Source: Sipunculus nudus (Eukaryota > Annelida > Sipuncula > Golfingiida > Sipunculidae). From it: 64,000 bases of DNA. Where the stretch lies: contig CM049307.1 of assembly GCA_026874595.1 (NCBI GenBank), forward strand, positions 7,155,579-7,219,578, written 5' to 3'. A program made the position numbers and the translations under genes. Under the pieces are notes generated by a model. The model saw only the letters and a program-made list of their open reading frames with translations, made no database searches and was not told the origin of the DNA. Numbering within the stretch: position 1 is the first letter of the stretch; each line of letters opens with the position of its first letter. Positions 41,601 to 53,600 of the stretch are shown in pieces.

Positions 41601-44600
41601 TTTTACAGGATTTTGAAGAAATTGTTTTGAGATGACCATTTGCATAAAACACTATAATGAACGATCTCTGAAAATGAAGTCAAATTCATTGATAGTGTAT
41701 TATGTTTTCAGGTGATCAGTGTTTGAGTAAGTATGAGTGGAGAAAGGTTCTAATCTTGGGATTTACATTTACATTGTACATAATACTAACAAATACAGAT
41801 GTGTCAGATGGTCCTTTCATCAGTTTGCTGTGCCTGGTTGGCACTTCTCTTGATAATTACACTGATATATTGGCCACATTGATTGATGACACCAGAACAT
41901 TAGCCCTACCAGGTGAAGAAATAAGACATTTTCACAGATACCAGATTTTATTATTGTTTTCTCAGCCCATAAGTCTACAGAAACATGCATGGATTACAAG
42001 CAAATATTGCATATACTTTGGAATAAATTGAATTATAATTTACTCTGAAGACTGACCTAGCATCTTACAGTACACAGTATTCTTTGAGTGGAGTTATGTG
42101 GAGTAACCATTTTCAGTTTAGAAATCTTGCTTGGAGTTTCGGCTCATGTCTGTTGTATGAAAAGGAAATGTCTGAGTATTATAATTTTACCTGACTCTGC
42201 TTAATACTGTTAAACATTCCTGAAGCAGACCCAAATCTGTTAGCATTGATGCCAGTATGCATAAAAAACATGGTCTATAGGAGTGGATTTAGAGGGTGGC
42301 ACATAGCATGCCTCTTTTTAAAAAGTCTGGAAAATAATATACACTTAATTAATAATATCAAAAAGCATTACCAGATTTTGCATTTGGTGCCATTTTCTTG
42401 CCTCTACATCTGGTTGTGATAGTGGTGTATAAGTTATACTAACATTCAGTACACCTGTAAACATGTGCCAGGCTGTCCCCTCCCCCCCCCCCCCATCTTT
42501 TCTAAGATCTGTTATCAGCCCCTGGTCTGTGCATGTTATAATTAATTTGATCATTTGTGATTTCTTTATTTTATACAGTCTGTCGGGGTAAAAGTTACAT
42601 ATATTTTAAGTTTAAAAAAAAATGTAGATAGAAATATACTGTAATTATATGATTTGATATACTTATTTGAGAACAGGAAATTTTGGTTAGAAGGCTGCTT
42701 CATTATCAGTTTCCCTCATTTACTCATCAGAGATGTGTATTCTACATGAATGACGCATGTTCTTAAATAATTTGCTGTGGTCTCCTTTTAGCATATAATT
42801 AATTTAATGTGTACCTGTATTGAACAACCTGGTTTAAAAATAAGCTCATAATCAGTGTTGAAATGTTCGTTAAGAAATACTAAAATGTGTACCTGTCTGA
42901 GGCATTCAGTGGAAGGTATTGCCCACAGAGACTGCATGCACATTAAGACATCTGCAGTGAGACAAAACAGTTTCTTGTGTGTGTATACATTTGCAGATGT
43001 GGGCCTGTGTATTGTGATAACCACTATGATGTGGGCTTGTGTATTGTGATAACCACTATGATGTGGGCTTGTGTATTGTGATATATGATATATATCTTCC
43101 ATTGATTTCATGTACCCTGGTGTCAGGCATGCTTTTCATTGTTTATTTGAGATATACATGTCATGATGTATCATTACATAAATTTGTATGTCCATGTTTT
43201 TTAGATGACTTATTAGATGAATACCTTGGAGTAGACCAGAAAAAACAAGTAGACACCACACCAGTTGAACCTAAACAACAAGAGTTAGTATTTTCACAAA
43301 TATTTATTATTTATGTACAAATTTATATTCAGATCACAAAAGTTATATTGTGTGATATTTAACAATGCATTATTTTTATTAGGTATTGTTGTTCACATAA
43401 TATTTAGGTTAAAGTAAACGGACAGATGGGAAAGCATTAAAATGTGACCTTTTACCCCCTTCAATGCCATTTGGTTTTTCTTGTTAGCTCAGCTTACTGA
43501 AAGTTATTTTAGCTACATTGATGGTCAAATGTTCGTGATCTGTCTGTTCAGCTAACTTTCTATGACCATCTGTCCGGCCATTAATAGGACAAAAATCTGT
43601 TAATACATTCTTTTTAGGCATTTGTATTTGTATTTGTGAGGATGAGACTACAGCCTAAAGTTCAGCATATTTAAACTTCACATGCTAACATGTCCTGATA
43701 GGTCTAGTGTGGAAATACAAAATGAGGTCACTGTGACCTGTATGTTATTAATTAGGGGTTGAAAAAAGACCTGTAACATAAACATAAGGAGTTCATCTGT
43801 TTGACAGGTTGTGATGTCTGCCATAGCAGAATATTCTAGGCTCTATTTGAGCTGTGCATGTGATTTTTTTTTTCATGCTGACTAGTGTCAAAAAATTGTG
43901 GACATGAGAGTATATCATATCATGTATCCATATGCTTTCTTGGTATGATTAAACTATGAAAAAAATGTACAAAACTATAAAGTAATAGCATGTTAACACA
44001 TGTATTTCTGTAATTGTATTTAGTTATTCAATAGCATGTTAACACATGTATTTTTGTAATTGTATTCAGTTATTAAATAGCATGTTAACAATGTATTTCT
44101 GTCAGTGGCTTACTAAGGGGGGGGGGGGCAGGGGCGGTCCGCCCCGGGCGGCACATTTTTGGGGGCAGCATTTCAGTGAATTAGTATAATGAGTGGCAAA
44201 AGGAGTTCAACAAAAATTACAAATTTGATCTTTTTGTCCCATGTTCAAGTATTCCAGGGATTATAAACTGGACAGTGGAACCTACAAATTGATTAGCGAA
44301 CAATTTGTACATTTTTGGGGCGGCATTTCTGGGATAAAGTTTTATCAGTGGCATAAGGAGTTACACAAAAAGTACAAATTTGACCTTTTTGTCCAATGTT
44401 CAAGTATTCCAGGGATTATAAACTGGACATTTGAACCTACCAAATGATTAGCGAACAATTGCACATTTTTGGGGCGGCATTTCTGGGATTTAGTTTAACC
44501 AGTGGCATAAGGAGTTACACAATAATTACAAATTTGGCCTTTATGTCCCATGTTCAATTATTCCAGGGATTATAAACTAGACAGTAGAACCTATCAAATG

Positions 44601-47600
44601 ATTAGCGAACAATTTGCACATTTTTGGGGCGGCATTTCTGGGATTTAGTTTAATCATTGGCATAAGGAGTTCCACAAAATTACAAATTTGGCCTTTTTGT
44701 CCCATGTTCAAGTATTCCAGTGATTATAAACTGGACAGTGGAACCTATCAAATGATTAGCGAACGTTTTGCACACTTTTTTTTAGGGGGGGGGGGGGCGT
44801 TTCTGGGATTTTGATAATCAGTGGCATAAGGAGTTCCACAATAATTACAAATTTGGCCTTTTTGTCCCATGTTCAAGTATTCCAGGGATTATAAACTAGA
44901 CAGTAGAACCTACAGAATGATTAGCGAACGAATTGTACATTTGTGGGGGCGGCATTTCTGGAATTTAGTATGATCAGTGACAGAAGGGGTTTCTCAAAAA
45001 GTTCCCCCCCCCTCAAAAAGTTCAAATTTGGCCTTTTTGTCCCTTTTTCAAGAATTTCAGAGATTAAAAATTTGGCGGTGGAACCAACAAAATTATTTGC
45101 CAACGATCTCTATAGAGGCAAGAAATACAAATCTGTAGTTATTCTTTGTTAGATCTGTGGACTTGCAATGTCAGAACGCCATCGATAAACTGACCAATCA
45201 TGCAAAAAGCCTGCATTTCAGGGCGGTCGTCGTTTACAGAAATCCCTAGCAGTATCAGATAATCACTAGGGAAAACCCTGCCAGAAGACCAATGGCACTA
45301 GGTAGTAGGGGTGGGGTGTCTGTCGTACATATTGTGCGAAAAATATTTTGACGAATTGTAGCTCTTTCCTAGTAAAGTATTAAGGGTTTCCATTCTTGAA
45401 CCCTTAAATTCCCGAAATTCCAGGATATCTAAACACCCTGAAACAACCTGAAATGCCCTTTTACCATGATTCTCCATACTCTAACATCAGTCTCATTAAA
45501 ATACAGACGTTTACACTATTGTGTATATAATGAGTACTACCTAAATGCCTGTGTCTTTTGATTAACCAATATGACCTGCATGATCTTTTATGTAATGTGA
45601 ATAAAACCAATAAACAACCAGACCTATATAGGAATTATTTTAACTTTAAAATAAAATTCTATTATAACTGTTTGGCGGGATGAATCCCCCTGGCCACTTA
45701 GCCACATGTTCAATATATGTATCAAGTATCAGTTTTAACTTTTAGAGTTCAAAACTTAAATTAAAGATATATTTACCTGTACTGTTAATTCTGTTATTAA
45801 CAGTTTCATTATCCACTACCTACAGACAATTGTTGTATATTGTGACAAAACATTTGAAATTAAATTTTAGCATATATTTAAATTATATCATTACTTGAAA
45901 TTTATTTAAATACTTTATTGAATAACAAATAGTCATAAGTTTATAAATAAAACCTCCCAAAGTGCATAATCACTATAATTCTAAAATGATTTTGATGTAG
46001 CCTTGAATTAAAGTATGCTTTTAACTTTGAGGATATTTTAATTAAACAAAGTCATTTTATCCAAACAGTGGATTTTTAGCTCAGCTGACTATAAGTCATC
46101 TGAGCTATAGTCGTGGTCCATTGTCCGTCGTCCGTCCGTCTGTCCGTCCGTCCGTCCGTCCGTCCGTCCGTAGATGTGGCACGTTTTGAAACCGTAAGAC
46201 CTAGGAATCCAAAATTCGGCATAATGTGAGATGTCCCCAAGATCTCCTACCAAACCGAAAACTGGGTCTTTGCAACTTCGTTCCTTTGAGAAATTAAGGA
46301 AAAACCTCAATTTTTTATTAAAAACCTATTTTCACACTTTAGGACTGCCTAATATCAAAACCACTCATCTGTTTTTCCTCATATTTACCATAAATATTCC
46401 TCTATATAGTTCCTATGTACATGCCAGAAATTATGTCTGTATTATTTAATTCAAAAAAGTTCCGGGCCCAAACATAATGCATTTTGAAAAAAATAAGGAA
46501 AGATATTTGATCACTTAACACAAAAAATGTTAAAGCTGTGGACCTTTTTACCAGTAATATAACTTTAATTAATCAAAATTAAATTGTATACCCAAAATTA
46601 GATGAAAATCTTTTAAATTTTTTAAAATATTAATAAAAATAAAAAATTGGTACCTTAAATTTTGCCCAACTTTGACCATGGCACGTTTTTTTCCTGTAAG
46701 TACTTTGGATTTAATTTTCACAGCATGTTTTTGTCAGCATTTCAACTGTTAACACCAAAAATTTGAAACCAGTTGATCAAAAACTGTAGATTTTAATCAA
46801 GTTTTCAAGCACCTTGTAACATATTGTATACATCAAGCTAGTGTTATGCAGTTTGCAAAAGCTCAGCTCCCCAGCTTCAGCTCTAAGTTCCTTAAATTCA
46901 GCATACAGTTAGATGTCTCCAAAATCCCCTACCATGCCAAGAATTTGGTCACTAGGACTTAATACCTTCGAGATATTAATTAAAAACTTCATTTTTCCAT
47001 TAAAAACTCATTGTTACACTTCAAGACTGCCTAATATCAAAACAACTGATCTGACTTTAATCATAAACAATATACATATTTTTCATTCTCTATGCACATC
47101 CCAGAATGATGTCAGTATTGCGTAATTGTTTTAAGTTATGGGCCCAAACATAATGCACTTTGTAAAAAATCAAGAAATATATTTACTCCCTTAACAAGGG
47201 CATTGCTAGAGATTTTTTTGTCAGGGATGTAACATTATTTAATCAAGATTCAATTGAATACCCAAAATTAGTTCTGAATTTTTCAAATTTTATAAGTTAT
47301 TAGTATAAATATAAAAAAAGTACCTTTAATTTTGCCCAACTGTGACCATGGCACATTTGTTTCCCGTGAGCACTGTTGATATAATTTTCATATCATGCAC
47401 ACATAAGGATTTCAGCTTTTTAGTTTAGAAAGCTGAAAGAAATTGGCCAAAAATTGTAGCTTTTATTAATGTTTTTTATGAGACCCTGTCAGACTTTGGC
47501 TCTCTCCAGCCCCTCTTGAGTCACCTGTATGTTGACCTTGTTGACCTTTCATCAAATTATGCACGCTTGAGGCGAGGTATTCAGGAATCCAGGCAGCTTA

Positions 47601-50600
47601 TGGCCAGCCACAGTTGATCCAGGTGTCCAACCCAACTCATCTAGTAGTTTTAACCAACAACATAACAATAAACAACAAATTAATAAATATTTATTGGTTT
47701 TTAATAACAAATTAAAGAAAAATAGAAAAGGAATTTGTTAGTTTATAATAACAGGAAATTAACTTGCAGTTACTGATGATATAAGAATCTTGTATCGATG
47801 GGTAGAATGTCACATATTCCAAATAACACCATGCAGTCACCTATGGCATTTTTCAGTTCAATTTTAATGAAAAAGAAGTAAATCATATTATTCATTACTA
47901 ATCATTAGGGATCATATGAAGGAAATTAATGATAGACAAAGATGCAGTTGATAATATTAATCTAGATTCCTACTGTGTCTAGTGTGTACATTGATGTGAA
48001 ATTAGTCCAAAATGAATATTTCACAGTTATTTTTTAATATAAATAAAAGCCATAAAACCAGGTACTTATGATCATTATTTAAATGTGTGAATTTTGTATA
48101 TTCTGGATTCTCAACATCATTGTTTGGTGAAAATTGAATAAATACCAGACATGGTGCGAATACTTTGTAATTGTTTTTAAATACGAATATGATTATGTAC
48201 TCCATTATAAAATTTCTTGCATAAAGAATGGGAATTCAGGTAAAAATGAAAGTATATGAATACTCGTGCAAATACTTTCAAAATGTATTCATGAATGCAT
48301 TCATGAATATATTCTTTAATATTATTTTAATAATCATATCAGTTATATTTCATTTTAAAAAATCATATGATTCTCTTATTATTTTTTAATAAAAATTATA
48401 TTTGGGACAATATTTGTAATTTTTTTTAATAAATAGTTAAACTCTTATATTATATGTTCTGCTTATAAGTTATATGGCCAAGTCAAAATCTGTGTGACAA
48501 TAGTACTCCAATTGTTAATAAAATAAATGAAATCAATCCTCTTCCCTGTCTCCAAAGGTACTATCAAAATCATTCATAAGCTAAACAACAACAACTCATA
48601 ATACAGCTTATATTTATTACCACACAAAACCAGCATGTGCCTCATTTCTAAATAATATTTTTTATCATAAATAACAGCTGAGCGTCGTGACCCATAGGTC
48701 CCTTGTTTTATGTGAAAAAAGAATAAACATGCCCTGTCTACATATATATGCTTAACTCATGAATTACGCTGTTTCAGTAAAGACTAAATGACTTGCATGC
48801 AACAGTACCATGCATATCTCAGTAGCTCTATTAGGTGTACCTGCTGTCATATGCGATAACAAGAGGTGGAATTATAGAGTTGACAAAGTATTTGTATGCA
48901 TCGAGAATGGAATAACACTCACCAAATAAAGTTTTTTTCCCAAGTTGAGTATAAATTAATCATGAATCGTGTTTACATGAATGATGAAAGATCAATTTCC
49001 CACATTATATGTGTAATCTGTTAATAGTTACAATTTATTCGTTTTATTCCTTTCTGTTCACTTCATTATGAAATATACTTGTTTGAGCTTCGAGCGATCT
49101 TTTGATTTATATTAGCAAAGAGATGTCTGTTCTTTAATATGTGGTGGAAGAATTCCCTGCCAGTTAATCCATATAATTGTGTTGTTGTCAAATACAAGCC
49201 TGTAACAAGGACATTTGAAACAATATGTTTCAATATGTTATCCAGTTTTGTAATGTTTTGTTAGAGGGGCGGCAATTTCTATGACCGCCCCAGGCGGCAA
49301 TGAGGCTAGGTATACCGCTGATTTCTGTAATTGTATTTAGTTATTTAACAGCATGTTAACAATGTATTTCTGTAATTGTATTTAGTTATTTAATAGAATG
49401 TTAACAGTGTATATCAGTAATTGTATTTAGTTATTTAATAGCATGTTAACAATGTATTTCTGTAATTGTATTTAGTTATTTAATAGCATGTTAACAGTGT
49501 ATATCTGTAATTGTATTTAGTTATTTAATAGCGTGTTAACAATGTATTTCTGTAATTTTGTTTATTTATTTATTGTTCATCAGAGAACCAGAGGAGTTTG
49601 TGATTCCTGAACTGCCCAGTGGTAGCCACCTGGTGGTGAATATAAAAACTACTTGGGGTGACAAGCACTATGTAGGGCTGAATGGTATTGAACTGTTCTC
49701 AAGTACTGGAACACCACCACGAGTGAAAAGTGTAAGTGTTGAAGGATTCAAACTTTATTGTTAGAGGATGGCTTCATTAACTTGTGATGCACTTTCTGGC
49801 CTTATATATAGCTGATTTTGTGAAAAATGCTGGGTTTCTTTCTGTAAGATGGCAAAGATGATGATTAAACTCGTTCAGAGGTGGAATTGCTGTTTCATAC
49901 AAATGAAACCCAATCCACAGTAGACCTTGCAGTATAAGCTGACTACTCTCACTGTGTCAGTATGATATGTTGTCCTGTCTTATATTTTATCAGTCCTATG
50001 TGAAGATCAAGTGACAGGAATGCATACCACAATGACATTATTTGTCCTGCTGAGTGGGTCAGCCCTTTCCTTTTGATGCAACTCTTTTGTTTTGGTTAGG
50101 GGTGCATTCTGTCATCAGTTCCTATCTTTTGATGCAAAGTGACATTCTTCCATTTAAATTTTTCATGAGAAAATATCAACTTCTCTGAAGCATACATTTT
50201 TCTTAATCAAAGGAGCATGTTTAAATAGATGTTTAAAGTGTTTTTCTTGTAATTTCAGATAAAAGCTGAGCCATCTGATATCAACATACTGGATGAGTAC
50301 AACAAGGACCCCCGTGTCGTCTCGAACCTCATCGATGGAATCAACAGGACGAGAGATGACACACACATGTGGCTGGCCCCTTTCATGAAGGGCAAGGACC
50401 ACAAGGTCATGATCACGCTGGAAAAGCCGTGTCAGCTGGCTATGATGAGGATATGGGTGAGTCATGCTGATTTTTAAGTAATTTATGTCACAATTTTGGC
50501 TTAATATATAGCAGTTTACATGTATCACTGTGATGACTGCTGTTGTGTCATTATTACCTGTAACCATGGGGTGTAGGATGAAGCCATGTTATTCAGGCTT

Positions 50601-53600
50601 TGGACTTTGAAGCAGAGGGCATGGTTCAACCTGGACAGTGACTCAGCGAAAAATGGTGAAGGATCAATAGAACCTCACTGATTTGCTCCTGTATTTATGA
50701 CAAGCTATGGCCTCTCAGGGTTCAACATTTACTTTTGACAGTACCAGCCAAGTTAGGTAAGATATTACTTGCCCTTCATTCATTTTAATAGCCCTACTTA
50801 AATCAGTGGTCACAGTCACAAAGCATCTTCCTTATGATGATGTGTGTTGCATGCTTTTGTTAATATTATTGTATCCATCAAAACAAAGTTTTGCTGGATT
50901 CTATGTTTTTGACAGGGTTCTGCCGCTGTAGCCGTTGTGTTCATTTCCGGAATAGAACTCTGAGACCACTGGACAGATTTTTCCGAAACTACGCATGGTT
51001 ACCGGGTCACATGTGAACTGGTGCCAAAATATTTTGCACTGACCTCTGACCTTTCCTCTCTCCAGTGCGTTCAACTGTGCATCTGTTTTGACATATTAAC
51101 CCACATATCTTCGGACTTCTTTGACTAATCAGGAAAAAGATTTTGCACAAATTTAGCCCTTGGATAGCTTTATAACATACATAAAAAATGGTGGCACCAC
51201 CTGCAACCATTTTTGCACAGTGTCCATCTGTTCATATGCCTTGGGATAAAATCACTCATATCTTTGCAGAGAATGGACTTATCAACCTGAAATTTTGCAT
51301 GTGTATTCATCCTGGATAGCATTCTTGGTTTTATGACAGGTGGCGCTACCTACATTCACGTTCAGGCTGCATCCGGGCTTATATCTCAGGACTGGTTTGA
51401 TATATCCTTTTGAAATTTCGCATGTGTATAGATCTCACATAGCTGTTTATTATGCGCAAAACTGGTGGTGCCACCTGCAACCATTTTTGCACAGCGTCTG
51501 TCTGTTTGTCTGCCGTGGAATAAAATCACTCATATCTTGGCAGTGGTTTGACTTATCTGCCTAAAATTTTGCATGTATGTACATCTTTGATAGCTTTCTC
51601 AATTTTGTGGAAAAATGGCGTCACCTACTTTTTTATATTTGGCTGCAGACGTCCATGCTAATAAGCAACACACCTCTCTCTATTCCCCCTTGCCACTCAA
51701 TCCATGCCTCACTTTACCTGTCCCACGCTGGTTTCGGCTTGTCGATTACCTGTATTCTAGTTTCTCTTTAGTAATTGTACAGATAAACGTACAGGGAAGA
51801 CTTATAAAGAGTTATTATCAATATGATTTCATTTCTTCAGGAATGACAACGGCTACCTGAAGTTAAGATTAAAGCCTTAGGAAAAGGACCATTTTGCTCA
51901 GACAGCCAAGTAGGGGCCAATTTTTGGTTGTCCTACCACCATTTTCTAGACACTTTTACTTGTCCTGGGCAAGCAGTTAACCATTAATGTTTAGCCCGGC
52001 TTCTGGATTATTTATAAATGTATCATGATCACGAAGTGTAATTCTGTGAAGATCAGAAAGTGTTAATTTCTTTTTGCAAATTTCAGAATTACAACAAGTC
52101 TCGTATCCACTCTTTCCGCGGGGCTCGAGACATTGACGTGACCTTTGATGGGAGAATGATCTTCAGTGGAGAGATCACCCGAGCATGTGGCGGAGTAGTT
52201 GGTGGATCAGAGTCATTTGGCGATGTAATTAAATTATCCCGTCAAATATGTCACATACTGTATTTATTCTAATTTGGCGACCACTAAAAAATAATTAATT
52301 TTCTCAGAGGTCAAGATAATGGTGGATATATGAAAATTATCTTCCTGTAGAATTTGCGGTGGTCGAGCTTTTAGAGGCATGTGGTTACATAACCTTCCCT
52401 AGAGACGCCGAGCCGCTCTGACACCTGAGTGGTCATATGGATTGAGTAATAATAAGGGTTTTTATAAGTGTGTTTTGTTAGCTTAACAGTATTTCCAACA
52501 AACGGGCTTCCAACCGTCACATGAGTTATTCAGAAATTCCGCAAATGATTAATCAAACTGAGCTCAGACACTTTACAAAATGATCACTACTTCGCGTATA
52601 GGTACAATCACTTGACATAGATGGCACCTCATGTAACTGCCAGTTGTTTCAAGTATACCCACCAGGCGGCGATATCAGTGGCTCGAAAAGTGACAAGCAG
52701 CTGCACGCAGCTGTTTTGTACACGCTGTCACCAATTCAAAAACTCATCGGGGTTGTTTAAGCTTAACTATGATGACTGTTCCAAATGTGTCACAGTTGTT
52801 CCGCCATGCGTGCTTGCTCGTATCTCGTTAATATTATTGCTAAATATGCCATGTGAATTGCACACAAGGCACGTGCAACCAGGAATGGTACACGAGTTTG
52901 CTTCGTCATGGACACCCATTTGGAACTTGAACACTTTGTCATGTTTATATATTATGGAATACGCATCTTCGTATCTTCAAAAATTTTATTGCATACAAGT
53001 TTGATGTGGATGCTCAGTGTAATAAGAATCTAGTCAGATACAAACTGCAGTGCCCGCGAGAGACGGAGGCATTTCACCTAAACATTGTCGACAGAAAACA
53101 TCGTCGGCAGTCAGGAAATTAGAGTAATTTTAGAAATTATGCTTTCAAAATATTTTTTGGGGTCGAGAAATAAGAGGGATGGCCAAATTGGAATAAATAC
53201 AGTAACTTAAATATCTTGTTGACAGTACACAGTAGGAATCAAATAAACTTTAAATATGTTTAGATTATTGCTAATTAAATGTCTAGGTCAATGTCTTATG
53301 TAATTACCTTTTAGCTTGTTTTAAACATTACAGGCATGATCTTAGTTTCATACAGCATTATATCATGCCTTCTATTTTGTGCCAGGATTTATGCCATGAG
53401 TTAAATAGTAAAAATCTCCATTGACAGTAGAGCATGTAGAATAAGAAAAATGATTATATAAAATGATGCGGATTATGCCAGCTTATATTACATGTTGACT
53501 TGATGTTTTAATGATGGCAATTATGCCAGCTTATATTACATGTGGACTTGATGTTTTAATGATCAGGATTATGCCAGCTTATATTACATGTGGACTTGAT

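Larger units (their letters stand above)
43985..49583 (+). repeat. 45-bp minisatellite, split by a hAT element and abutting an exon
   Basis: Units of about 45 bp contain ATTTCTGTAATTGTATTTAG and 'TAGCATGTTAACAATGT'. They occur at 43985-44102 and 49321-49583. The intervening 5.2 kb is a single hAT insertion. The final partial unit merges into the acceptor of the exon at 49584. Confidence 0.9.

Noticed and set aside
44241-45152. Repeated frames in the hAT interior as a transposase
   Set aside because: They derive from ~157-bp tandem units and show no hAT dimerisation motif or catalytic region.
52621-53004. 127-codon frame as a host exon
   Set aside because: It lies wholly within a TA-flanked TIR element and has no suitable splice phase or similarity to KATNIP.
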